A DNA stretch of 64,000 bases from Curvularia sp. ZM96. Its lineage: Eukaryota; Ascomycota; Dothideomycetes; Pleosporales; Pleosporaceae. The notes below the pieces were generated by a model. It saw nothing but the letters and a program-made list of their open reading frames with translations, was not told the DNA's origin and did not search any database. Below, piece by piece: positions 11,767 through 23,297 of the stretch. The stretch covers positions 3,038,001 through 3,102,000 of the forward strand of contig JAJGBQ010000003.1 of assembly GCA_022457065.1 (NCBI GenBank). Direction: 5' to 3'. The first letter of the stretch is position 1. Each line of letters starts with the position of its first letter. Position numbers and translations under genes: made by a program.

Positions 11767-13300
11767 TCACTCACGCTCCAAACCCCCCATCATCCGCTCC
11801 AACACCGTATCGGTAAACGCCCAAACCGTAGAGCTATACGGCGCACCCCAGGCATACCCTGTAAACCACATATTCCTGTATCCCTGTAGTCCATATATCT
11901 GCTGCACGAAGCCTTTCCGTAGCACCTCCGCCTCCTGCGGCCACCACGGCCGCGAGTGATCCGACGCAGCTTTGAACTCTGCATCGCACTCTGCCGTCGT
12001 ATTAGCAACTCCCGCATTCTCAACCACCTCCTTCACCTTGTCCACTACTAGCGCCTTGAACTCTTCTGTGGAAAGCGTGTAATTAGCACCGAAAATAGCG
12101 CGGAAGAGGTGTGCGCCTGATGGGCCCGTCGAGTCGAGACGCAGACTGTACGGCCAGTCCTTGATCGCGAGTTGGTTGGCTGGAACGACGGAAGTGGGCA
12201 GATAGGTGATTGATGTTTTCTCAGGGAGACAAGGGGCGCGCAGTATGCCTACGAACTCTGCGCTTGGGGACCAGGAGGCGAGGGCCGAGGATTGCTTTGC
12301 GTCTGGGTGGAAAGGGGAGAGGTTTTTGAGAGTGGGGGGTGCGGTGAAGAGAATGCGTTTGGCTTCGATGGTGTAGAGGGTGTTTCCTGCGCCCTTTACA
12401 GTGAGTTGGATGCCTTTGGGGGTATGCTTTGTGGATTGGACTGTGCTAGAGAGGAGAACGTCGGGCTGCAGGAGTTGAAGGGCTCGTTCGTATAGGAGGC
12501 CGTTGTTTTGGCCGATAGGGCGGAAGAGCGTTCTGCCTAGAAAATCTGAAAGTAGAGCAAGTGAGTTAGTACGATTTTATAAGAGTCAGAGGTTAGGAGA
12601 GTCTTGCACACGATCTCACGCGTCCTAACTTACCTTGAGTAAGTGATGCGCCGAACGCTTGCAACACAGTCAGAGTCAAGATATCTCGAAGGTCACCATA
12701 TCCCACACCCGAAATCGCTGCTATCCTCGGCACAGCATCCTCTATCTTTTCCTTCTTTGCAAACTGCTCAAACGGAAGCAGAAAATCAGAAGGGATATCC
12801 TGTGGCTGCGGAAAGTTCCAGTATCCAGGCTCCATATAGTCTCGATATTTCGATGTAATAGCGAGCCAGCGCGCAAACGCTTCATTTGTACCATTGGTGC
12901 TCGGTGACTGGTAGTTTCCTAGCACCTTGCCCGTTTCGACATCGACATTCAGTGGGGCTAGTCTCTCCGGAGCAAATATCTCAGTCGCAATGCCGAAGCG
13001 GGCGAAGAAAGAGGTTGCTGGGCCGTAGGGAAGATAGGATTGCACGCCGTAATCGACAGTCAAATTGCTACCTGGAATATGGTAGGTACTCGTGTGTCCG
13101 CCTAGATTTGGTCTGGGTTCTATAACGACGACTGTTTTGTTTAGGTCCTCGCGGAGGCGAACCGCGGCGTAGGTGCCCGACGCGCCGCCTCCGATGATGG
13201 CAACATCTCTGCTTATTTCAATGGGTCTAGGGTTTTTGGCGATTGTTGCAGTGGTGTGTAGACTGAGCAAGAGAGCTAGGGCATTGGTTATTCGGGCCAT
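11767..13300 (-). CDS. Secreted FAD-dependent amine oxidase-like protein
   Basis: Two exons on minus: 13300-12634 and 12545-11767, with an 88-nt intron; 481 residues. Residues 1-21 form a signal peptide. The dinucleotide-binding motif DVAIIGGGASGTYAAVRLRE follows at about residue 31, then VVVIEPRPNLGGHT, the second FAD-contacting segment. The C-terminal segment GYAWGAPYSSTVWAFTDTVL resembles the FAD-site end of flavin amine oxidases. Proteins of this type are often annotated as beta-cyclopiazonate dehydrogenase-like in fungi; the true substrate is not known. The join LTQ|DFLGRTLF restores the frame, and exon 2 is open throughout although it holds few start codons. It lies head-to-tail with the Zn2Cys6 regulator upstream on the same strand, which might control it, but no cluster is evident. 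Confidence 0.85.
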
Positions 13301-14565
13301 GGTTGTGAGACGTGGCGCAACGGTACCAAGCTGGGATGATCAAGAGCTTTTAAAACGCATGTATGTAAGGCACCGTATGTGGCTTGCATGTCGTACCTTA
13401 TTCTCTGACCAGTGAAAACTCAAGGTGTTCGGAAATAAATTGAACAAGAAGCTCGGCAGTTAGTCAGGATAGAGTTAGGAAGCTTGGCGGTGCGGAGAAA
13501 GCTACAAATGTTGTTGTTTTACTGCATGAGGCATGGTGAGAAGGTCGAGGCTCTTTCAGAAGCACCTGATGGTCACCATCGGGTTGTCGTTTTGGCCCCA
13601 AGCACTATACTCTAGATGGCAACCTCTGCAACTCCAAGCATCGGCGCGCATATAGTACCCAGGCAGATGCAGAGTCGCTTCGCAAGGCCGAAGTGTTGAG
13701 CTGCAGGGTAAATTCGCGGGCAGAACTAACTGGGTTAACGGAGGGCTCAATAGGGACGTTCTTCCGTTAAAATAGCTAGGCAGTAATCATACCCATGCAA
13801 GAGCTTCCTTAAAGGATGCGGTCAGGTGGAGATAGTGGGGCAAATACTGGTAGTTATGGTGTCGTGAGGATTTTAGCCAATTTCACATCACTTGTATCCG
13901 ACAATGATGCGTGCAACATACATATTACTTTAGTCAAAGTGGTATTGTGGTAACTACATGCCTCACCATTACAAGAAGTTCCTTGACTCCAAACACGAAG
14001 CATACTGCAGAACAGCCCGTATTTGCCTCGAAGCGTCCCTTTACACCTTTCAAAATCATGGAGCATTGCGCCGGAGAGTCATCAGATGTGTGTCCAGGTC
14101 CTGCTTTTGACGCGTGCAAATTCACATACGTCGCAGTAGCGCCTCTAGGAGGGTTCGCCTGTCGACCCGACGCTGTTGTTTCACTCAGACCTCATGTCAG
14201 AAATGTAGCTACCATCCGAGTAGGGATCGTCCCTGTCAATTTTAATGACTTCGACCGGAGCTTCAGAGGCCTCATCGGAGGCAGCGGGCTTTCGCAAAAT
14301 AGTTGCGGAGCCGTAGCAATTCACGCAGGCACGGCAGGTATACCTCCGTTTCGCTTTGTTTCTGGCCTGAAGCTCCTTTTGCTTGAGCAACCTTGTCGAT
14401 GGAACCCGTACACAAACTCTGGTAACGGGCTGGTATCAGTGGCTACGTCTGCTCGGCTCCATGTTGGTTCCTGTATTCCTTCGTTCCCCTTGATATGTAC
14501 TGTTATTTTCTCCAGGCAACATACGACAGTAGATAACGTTAAATCAATCGAGCAGACAATCCATG
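13301..14565. other. Intergenic region upstream of the FAD oxidoreductase
   Basis: Promoter of the minus-strand FAD gene and 3' region of the regulator gene. A 233-codon plus-strand frame at 13911-14612 overlaps the 3' end of the regulator gene and shows no family features, so it is not called. Confidence 0.55.
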
Positions 14566-16396
14566 TCAATTCATGTCAATCTCTAGTCCCCTCTGCTCGG
14601 CTTCAAATCTAGCATAGTCCCACTTCTTGCAGTCGGCCAAGAGGCCTTTGAAACCCCGCTCCTGCAAACCAAGCAACTCCTCTTGGCTCTTATTCATATC
14701 ATGTGCAAGCGCTGACTTGAACTTTAAGCCTAGGAAGATAAATTCTTCGTCCATACGCTCGAATACGAGTGTGAATAGGTCGATGTCATCTTTGAGACTC
14801 TCGTCACCGCTCAAGCGCCACTGTATGACAAGCACACATGCTGCAATGTACAGCGACGATCCAATATGTGCGGATAGTAACAAGTCGACTGAAATACGCG
14901 ACGCATCTTTGATAATCTGCGCAACATTGCGAGCCGCCATTAAAGCAAGGCTAGCCGGTGAAGGAGAGTCCGGACTCAATTCTTGCTCACGACGCCGATA
15001 GTGCAGTATTACCGCCATGGCATTCAGAGTGACTTGCAGCCATAGCACATGCTCGCGGTCTGCTGGAGGTGCTGCCAGTACGGAGCTTGCTTGACGGGGG
15101 AGGCTGAGTCGGAACTTGACAATAGAGCTGTCTAGCTTGGCGCAGTCTTCGGCGTATTCGGGTGAGTCTGGTGAACTATGGGGAGAATGTACCAGTTCGC
15201 TGACTCGCCCGAGCAGCACATGGGCGATTGCTATGTACTGTAGAACGCTGAGAGGATCTTTTGCAGACGACGAGGAACGGATCAGGTCAGATAAGTTACG
15301 CGTGAAGGGTGTATTGCCATCGCAAAGCGTGTGTGAATCTGGGTCCATGGCTTGAAATGCCGACTCAGGCTTCGGTAGATCAACCTTAAATTGTGTCTCG
15401 GGTATGGCGACTGGCCAGCCCGTCGGCCACGAGTGCGTTCGGTCCATCATGAAAAGCAGCCATAAAGCTCGCCGATGCTCTTCTCTTTCAACCGAAGTCT
15501 TTTCTCGATTCAGATTCGGTTGGGGCGTCTTTCCGCAGCTTGCATCGACGTTCAGACGAAGGACGACTGCCTGTCTCCATGCTTTACCTAGGAAGAGCCA
15601 GCTTGACGAAAAATCGCCTATGGTCCAAGCATGGAATATGAGAAGCAATACAGCTTGAATAATGCGCAGAAATGGCTCGGGTTTTTGACGAGTAAGTTCA
15701 TAGGAAAACTTTGCTTGCTCGTACCAGTCCTTGGAGCGTCTCTTAATCATGTCGTCAGGATGGTATCTAGCTGCCACACAGCAAATTGCATAGAGTAAGA
15801 TCGGCGATTCGTTCTGCAACTGGCCGCTTTCTATGGCGAGCAAGAGACGCTTCTTGTGAAAGCAGGGAAACATAGGATAAAGGTGCTCGATGAATATGTT
15901 GGCGAGCTGGACAATGATGTTTTTTGTAGGAAGTTGGAAGTTCTCCGGCGGCTCCAAACTCATCATCTCGTCGGCTGGAGTGTCGGTGGTTCCAGGCGTA
16001 GGATAGCTCAATAGAGGATCCACGTGCACTAGAGGAACGGTGCCTGGGAGATCAAAGCTCGTGCCTGTGAACGACATGGATGCTAGCGGATCAGGTTGTG
16101 TCGTATCAGAACTGGACGACAAAGCAACTGGGTCTGAAGTGAGTGGATTTTCCAAGTGGGTTATAGGAAGTGCACTGCTGCCCTGATATGAAGGTGTCAC
16201 GTATTGGCATCTAATACCCAATTTTCTACACAAGGAGCAGCTTGGATGCTCGGCCTATTATCGCGTATTATTGTTAATGGAAGGCCAGTCATGAATACAA
16301 CACTCAGCTTACATCGCATTTCTTCTTCCGCTGCCGGCAATTGGTGCACGCTTGCTTTCGTTTTGCGACCGAAGCTGGTATAGTCAAGGTCACCAT
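14566..16396 (-). CDS. Zn2Cys6 fungal transcription factor
   Basis: Two exons on minus: 16396-16313 and 16254-14566, intron 58 nt; 590 residues. The first exon encodes 28 residues with the first half of the zinc cluster, CTNCRQRKKKC. The second begins AEHPSCSLC and completes it with LGIRC, so the C6 cluster spans the intron (about residues 17-43). After a Ser/Pro-rich linker, the segment with IFIEHLYPMFPCFHKKRL and later RRALWLLFMMDRTHSWPTGWPVAIPE matches the fungal-specific transcription factor domain (middle homology region). It is a nuclear DNA-binding regulator, probably recognising CGG triplets; targets are unknown. The ATG at 16396 is chosen because it precedes the cysteine cluster by a usual distance. 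Confidence 0.88.
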
Positions 16397-17236
16397 CTTA
16401 GCGAGCAAGCTCAAAATCTGAACACGAAACTCAAGAGGCCCTGGTGCTGGGAAGAAGTGGGAAAGAGTCAGGCAGAGTGGACAGGGTTAGCGGAATGATG
16501 CCTCACGTTCGAGATGGCGGCAAATTTAATGGAGTTAGCTCGGAGTTAAGCCTGTTAAGAATTCATTGTTCACTGTGAACTTATCAGCAAATACAGGCAC
16601 TATGCATATTCACACTTGTTAGCACTAAGGCAACAGGGAAGAACCAAATGAGAGGACATTTCACTATTCACTATTAGTATTTCATTGAGGCAGCTTCCAG
16701 ATCGTAAACTTAGGTTTAACCCTAAGGAGCGCTGCTCAGAACGACTATCTAGCAGGAATACTAAGCGTTCAATTTGTATTATGTACATTATCCAATCGTT
16801 AAGCCCTATCTACAATTTCAATCACTATCGGCCAAACTATACAAACACCGAGGATTATCAATGCGTGTGAGCAAGTGCAAGCAAAATCCTATCTGCTTAT
16901 GACCACGTCCGCACTAGGCGGACTAACGTGTTGCAAATTGAGCAATGACTCGAGGAAAAGTTCTGAAACGACATCATTAACAGCCTCTTAGTCTGTACTC
17001 GAGCTAGCATTGTGGTCTCGCGCTTTACGTAGAGGGACGGCAGGTTATTATTAGAGTAATCGCATACAAATACATTCATTACACATTTCTAAATACTCTA
17101 GCTCTGATGAGGCCACTCCACTTAGCGACGTTTTTCTTTTTGCTTTTGCTTTTTGCTGTGTAAGAATGAAGTGCAACAGTAGCTCCTGCAAAAGTCATAT
17201 GCAAGATAGCAGACATAGATAGATCCAGCAACAATG
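16397..17236. other. Intergenic, rather AT-rich
   Basis: Promoter of the Zn2Cys6 regulator at the left and 3' flank of the NLR gene at the right. No convincing coding, RNA or repeat feature. Confidence 0.55.
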
Positions 17237-20200
17237 CTATGTGGTATCACTTGACGCCAACCTGTTCTGCAGCACCTCGACTACTTCTTTGTGGCCTCCA
17301 GCTAAAGCTCCCTGAAGTGCGTCTCTGTATTGGTTGGCACCTTTGTCAAGCAGCACTGTCACCACGTCTTTGTGGCCACCCGCCGAAGCTGCCCGTAGGG
17401 CATTGCCAAAGATCTTATCTTGCGCGTTAATGTCGGCACCTTTGTCTAGCAGCATCATCACCACATCTTCATGACCGTGAGCCGAAGCTACCTGTAGTGC
17501 GACACTGGCTTTAACATCAGCGCCTTTGTCAAGCAGCACCGCCACAACGTCTCTATGGCCACCCACTGAAGCTGTCTGTAGTGCCATGGTGGCGTTAACA
17601 TCGGCGCCCCTGTCCATTAATAGCATCACAATGTCTTTATGACCGTTTTGTGATGCTACATGTAGTGCGTTGTCACAAGTTCCGCCCGGCCCTTTAATGT
17701 TGGCGCCGTTGTCGAGTAGCACTCGAACAATGTCAGTGTTTCCCTTAGCTGCTGCTCTGTACAACGGAGTGTTATTATTTTCGTTTTTCCGGTCAAGTTC
17801 TAGCCATCCTTTTGCAATCAGACAAGCAAGTACCGTCGCATTGCCGATGGTCACGGCGCAAGATATCATGTCCCTGATTTTCGAGTATCGGAAGCCTCGA
17901 CCCAGACTCTTCATAGCGTTCGTATTTTCAGGTCTACCTCCTTGTAAACGTTCGTCATCTTTAGAGGGTTTCGAGTTTCTCTCAAGGTGCTCAATAAATG
18001 CTTGCATAGCGCCATGACTCTCAGTGGCATTAGCCGCAAAGAAGGCACAGCCATAGCGTTCCTCTACTACGTCGAGACACGAGTCGATCGTCGGGTGTAC
18101 TCGAATCAAATTCTCCGCATTACGTTCGGCTAGTATGTATAGGAGGCTCACCTGCTTTGTATATCTACGTGTTTCGTACTTCTCGAGTAGGTTGTGCAGC
18201 TCGGCCCAAATAGAAAGTGGGAAGTCACTCAGAAAGCCTTCCTGAGAAAGACCTGTACCCTGCACAATGTCTGCGTGATACAGCACGTTTTGTAAAGCAT
18301 ACTCAAGAAGCGGAAACTTCTTCTGTATTGCTTTCTTGCATAGATCTGCTGCATATTGCGATGAAGCTTTGGGGAGATCATCGGGAATCATCAACGGCGT
18401 AACGATATCCATGCTGATGTAGTTGAGACAGCATTGCTTCAGTCTATCATGACTTTGCCTGTCGAAATTACATGAATATTCGGGCCAGATCTTGCCAAGC
18501 CCATTTTCTCTTAGCAAAAAATCTCTCACTGACTCGTGGATAAACTGAATCCTGGATTGCGTGGACTCTATAGCCTCCACGAGGCCTTTGGAAGCGTGGA
18601 TGATGAATCGCTTGATATCGTCATTTGTTATGTCGTCTGGATCAAACGCTGAGATCATGTCAGGAGCCACGCCTGAGTAGATAGCGTGATATAGCTGCTC
18701 TGGACTTAATGGCTGTCTTGAGAAGAGCACCCATTGTATACAGAGTATCAGCTTGTCTTGATCATCGGGTTTGTCTTCGTCGTTCGAGCCCCGCGTCAGA
18801 ATATCACGGAACAGCTCGTGTAGGTCGCCAGGGATCTCCCGCAACTTCTTTCGTAAATTGGGGATCTGGCCGCGATCAAATTCCTTGTTTAGGATGCCGA
18901 CAACAAGGACGACCCACATGAAGATTCCTGATGCTTTTTCTTGCAACTCAACTCGGACCTGCTGTGCCATCTTACTCTTCCCTATCTTGAGCTCTGTTTC
19001 AATATAGTTCGCGATATCGTTTGTGTGTCCTTCTTGACTGTCAAGAACTAACTCTAGTCCATTGCGCATCGTGATGTGGGGGTAGTGTCTGCTTGAAAGA
19101 CACACCTGGAAGCGAATGCCGTCTTTGACAGCGAGTTCGCCTATGCGTTCGAAAAACTGTATCATATCCCGCACCTGGTCTTCCTCGCATTCGTCCAGCG
19201 CGTCAACAAAGCATATTACCGAGCCCTTTTCAAGAGCTCTGATAGCCTGCTCAAGAAGCATCTTTAGTGAGTTGATGTCCCAGCAATGGCCTGCAGTCAG
19301 ACTTGAGATCGGAACTTCGAGCGAGTCAAATATGTTCTTTCGCACTAGAACGCGTTCCAATAGCTGCAGTAGCAGCGATCTGTAAGTCCCGGCGGTAGAC
19401 TTTTCCATCTCTTCTCCGCGTGCGTTGAAGAAGAATGCTATTGTTGTGCAGTCCTTCATTGTCTCGCGTGCATGGACTATAGTACTTTTCATCAATGTCG
19501 ACTTCCCTGCTCCAGCTTTGCCCTTGATCCACAGGAAGCCATGATGCTCGTGTAGTCTAGTCTCGTCAAGCCACTCCAGGTACTGTGGGTGTATTAGAAG
19601 CCACTCGCATGTCCTTGCGTGGGCTATATTAATTGTCATTTGGCGCACGTCGATTTGTTCGAACCTGAGAGACTCTAGAAAGCAGCGCTTCTGTTTATCA
19701 TTGAGTGAGGCTCTACTCTGAAGTCGAGCACCGGAGGTAACTATCAGCGTTAGAATCGAACAACTCGCATCTTGTTACTAATAGCATCACGCACATGTGG
19801 ATGCTGCTTCTCTGCCATTTTCAGCTAAGCCTCGGGATGGGACATCACAAATAGTGCTGTGAAGGGTGTCGTATCGGCGACGTTTGACGGAGTTATGCTC
19901 AAGAGGCGTGCCACGTTCTACTACGCTATTAGTAAAGACGAACCTCTTGCTAATGCAAGTGCTGGACTGACTTCCTGTACTCTTCATCTCCTCTTCTGCT
20001 TGACGTGCCTTGGCCATGTCACCTTGCGGAACCACAGATATGGCCCTGTTGCGTACGTCACTGCTATTCCTGCCGGTAATGACTGCTATGGCTTAGTTAA
20101 CAGAAGAGAACTTATGGAGAAGGATGCTGCCTATATGGGGGAAGGCGCACCAGGAATGTAATGCAGATCCATCGTTGTGTAGCCCTGCTGTCGTTTGAGT

Positions 20201-20931
20201 ATTTCCTCTTCGAGTCGTAGAGTCGCGTTCTCTTCCCCTTCCCCATAAATAAGCGGTAAATACACTCCAAACACTCCTAGTAGGCAATACACTTGGTCTT
20301 CTTTTAGCGTCGTTGTACGTCCTGCCATCCAGCCCATACGTTCTTCCATGCTAATCTGATTGAGTTTTTGGCCCCTTAGCGCGTCTATAGAGATTCTAGT
20401 TATCTCATGTATCTCCCACTCCAGTGAGATTCTACTCCCGAGTCGCTTGCCCTCTCGGGAAAAGAACTCAACACTGGGTGGAGCAAGTAACTCCTGTAAC
20501 GTCCAGCCCCGCGTAAACCACCGGCTATGCCGAAAAGCCTGTTCCCATGATATGCGATAGGCCTCAGCATCGTAAACCTCTCCTGGCAAAGAAACGTCCG
20601 TTAGGTATACATAGCACTTGCTAGCGCGCTGGTACCAACGAAACATAGAATTGATTGCCGTGCTCAGTTCATCGTTCGTGGCCTTGTTGATACAGCAGGT
20701 ATCGACCCAGAAGTATTCAAGACCATCCGATGCAGCGCGCTCCCTACAGAATCGGAGCTTGTCATAACCGATCTTGCGTATGCTAGTCTCAGCTCCAGCC
20801 AAAAGCTCGCTGTATATGACTTCCTGTCCTTGCACCCATGTATGAGAAAGGATAGCGTACGGCGGAGTGTGTTCGTCATCGAAAGAAGTTAGCTCAAAGG
20901 CGCCGCCTGAGAGACACTTGAGAAGGCGCAT
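17237..20931 (-). CDS. HET-NACHT-ankyrin NOD-like receptor
   Basis: Three exons on minus: 20931-20151, 20085-19795 and 19740-17237, introns 65 and 54 nt; 1,191 residues. The N-terminal HET domain shows its three signatures: YAILSHTW (about 25), FWVDTCCIN (about 73) and RGWTLQELLAP (about 145). The NACHT NTPase follows, with P-loop GKAGAGKST at 431-439 and Walker B FVDALDE at 535-541. The C-terminus (about 1010-1185) is an ankyrin array with near-identical VLLDKGAD units. In fungi such STAND receptors act in heterokaryon incompatibility and non-self recognition: ligand binding to the repeats releases the HET effector to trigger cell death. The first intron uses a weak GTGCGC donor and is the least certain junction; the second has a good branch site (CTAAC). 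If the first join is wrong, this could be two adjacent genes, HET and NACHT-ANK. Confidence 0.8.
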
Positions 20932-21927
20932 TGTACTATCGCATGCTTCACTAAGTATGAGATTGCTGGCGGGTTCGATTCGTCGTCGCGATACAGACGT
21001 GAGAAGGAGAGTGTAATAGAGATGTCGACGTATCGACACACATGGCTGCAAGGCTACGGGGCTGTATGGCTGCAAGGCTGCGGCTCAATGGCTGTATTGT
21101 GGCAATCCTTGGGCGCTTACACCTACCTACGATAGGATCGCTTATCATTGCTCACACCTCACCTTGAAAACTAAGCGGGAGGGCTAATGCTGGATCTCAT
21201 AGATGATAGACAAGAAGTAGTTGTTGTCGAAAGATTATGCTGTACTATTGAGGATATATCTCAAAACTTGATGTCCAGCGATGTAAGTGGTGGATCGGTA
21301 GTAACCACAAAAAACATACTTTACAATCCTCTAAAGAGTTGGCAAATTAGACAGTACGTCATCATTATGTGGCCTGGGCTTCGCCCGTCCACATGTCTAA
21401 CGGCAGACCTCTGTAGAGACGTTGAATCTGATAATAAGATACAGTACAGGCACGCAAGACATCTTTTCCAATGAGCCTCTCTCTATCAACCTGACGAACT
21501 CCTTGTCATCCAAAATCATCCCTTACATGAGACAGTTTAAAAATGGTAGGATGAATAGGAAGCAAGGCAATGAAATCTACCGATGGCATACTTTGCGCGG
21601 GACATTTTCTCTGTAGCGATGAGAGCACTGTTAGGAGCAGAGGGTGGGCGTGCATGCGAGTGAGTTTCCATACGCATTGAAGCTATTCAACAACGAAAAT
21701 AGAAATTGAGAACTGATTTCAAAGATACACTTGTACACCCAATGTATAAGAAAAACCATCTAAGTATATTCCGCCAATCCCCATATTGGCTGTGTGTAAA
21801 GCAAAATAAGAAAGTTCCACTATACAAGTAGTAAAACGAGAACAACGCCATCCATGCCATCCATGCCATCCCACCTGATCCCGCCCCCTGAACTCTCTCC
21901 AAGCAAAGGCCGTCATGCAGAATCTCA
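20932..21927. other. Intergenic region upstream of the NLR
   Basis: Promoter side of the NLR gene and 3' flank of the F-box-like gene. The HET frame stays open upstream of the ATG, but those residues do not resemble a HET start. A short CCATCCATG-type repeat lies around 21849-21870. Nothing else recognised. Confidence 0.55.
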
Positions 21928-22878
21928 TCACCACCCATAAAACGTGATCCCCTGCCTAGTCTTCCCCTTGAACTTCATCCCCTCCATCCCCTTCCTAACC
22001 ACAATCTCGACGCCCTTCTCTTCCCACTTCTTCAGCTTCCCCACCATCATCTCCGTATACCACGCATCCACAAATTCCTTCATATCGTCCTCCCATATCC
22101 TGCTTTGGCAAGCCAGCTTGCAAACCAGCCTGTCCGCGTAAATTATCCGCAGTCCCGACATGTGCCTGCTAAAAGTATTGACGATGTCAGGATAGTCCTC
22201 ATAAGGAACAAACCTCTGTTCAGACGATAACCACTCTAGATAGACATCCTTGTTAAGACTGTGCTCATAATCCGACATCGATTGATACTGTCCCGCATCC
22301 CAACCGTCCGGTTCGATGGCCGTTATGGCAGCTAACTGCGCAGGGTTCCGCTCTGAGAGCCACGTACCCGGAATGAAAGGACTACAGTGGCTGCAGATAC
22401 CTAGGCTGGGGGGGAGAAGGAAGGTATTGAGACGGTAGCCTAGTGTGGCTGTCTCAGCGTAGATCTGGCGGCAAACCTGCGGGAGGTGAAAAGCTGGGCT
22501 GTAAGGTTTGAAATCGAGGTCAGGGGAAGACTCAGTTGAGGCTGTGTCCTCGTCTTCAGGCTGGGCTTCAGGACAGTTGAATTTGGCGTCGGAGTGGACG
22601 GCAATATGGTAGCCGCCTGAGGCGTACTCGAAGATCCTTTGACGGATCTCGGCAGGTAGACACAGTAGAGGGGACTCTGAAGCGTTTCGTTGTACTACCG
22701 GTACGAGATAGTCTGGTGTCTTTTCTAGGTTCACAAGGCCATTCTCGAGCAGGACTGGAGGGCATTCGCGGCCTTCTGTGGGTTCTGGGCGCTCGTGAGT
22801 GTACGGGTCAAGGGTCTTCTGATCCGTATGGGTGACCACGTCGTCCGAGAGTATAGGCTTCTTTGCTGGAGACACCAT
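21928..22878 (-). CDS. F-box-like / 2EXR-type fungal protein of unknown role
   Basis: Single exon, 316 residues. The segment LLCLPAEIRQRIFEYASGG (about residue 71) is an F-box-like N-terminal helix pair as seen in a large fungal family of unknown function (DUF7730/2EXR-type), and LPQVCRQIYAETATLGYRLNTF downstream is the second typical block of that family. The first 70 residues are low-complexity. The C-terminus is basic and ends KTRQGITFYGW. If it is a true F-box protein it would recruit substrates to an SCF ubiquitin ligase, but that is inference; many members are lineage-expanded with no known function. The ATG at 22878 is the first in frame. Confidence 0.7.
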   Translation of the reverse strand: MVSPAKKPILSDDVVTHTDQKTLDPYTHERPEPTEGRECPPVLLENGLVNLEKTPDYLVPVVQRNASESPLLCLPAEIRQRIFEYASGGYHIAVHSDAKFNCPEAQPEDEDTASTESSPDLDFKPYSPAFHLPQVCRQIYAETATLGYRLNTFLLPPSLGICSHCSPFIPGTWLSERNPAQLAAITAIEPDGWDAGQYQSMSDYEHSLNKDVYLEWLSSEQRFVPYEDYPDIVNTFSRHMSGLRIIYADRLVCKLACQSRIWEDDMKEFVDAWYTEMMVGKLKKWEEKGVEIVVRKGMEGMKFKGKTRQGITFYGW

Positions 22879-23297
22879 TCTGACGGTTATTGCAGGCTTT
22901 CTGGAAGGGGTATAAAAAGTGGGATTGTTTGGAGAGTATATTTGGAGGAGTTGATGTATGTTTTTATATATGGCGTATAAGTACTTACTTAGTGGAACAA
23001 TGAAGGGTCAGTGATACGATCGTCGAACCTGAACAATGGCTTTCACCGCCCGACATTTTCTTTCAGGCTCAACATTGTTACGTCAAATACACTCCATGAT
23101 AGCAGATATTTCATAAATGGGTTCCAGTCTCAGATTCAGTGCCAGAATCACATGATATGTTGTCGAGAGGTCGTGGAAGCCACCATACTTTTCCAAGCTT
23201 CGTCAACTTACCAATCCCCACACCTCACCAGCACCCGTCAACCCCCAAACACCACCCATCCTATCGCCCACCATACCTACAGATCCCCCGTTCACCG
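22879..23297. other. Short intergenic region
   Basis: Promoter of the F-box-like gene plus the 3' end of the metalloprotease pseudogene. C-rich CACC/ACCC runs at 23218-23290; no feature beyond that. Confidence 0.5.

Noticed and set aside
13911..14612. 233-codon plus-strand open frame
   Set aside because: Overlaps the 3' end of the Zn2Cys6 gene and shows no recognisable motif.
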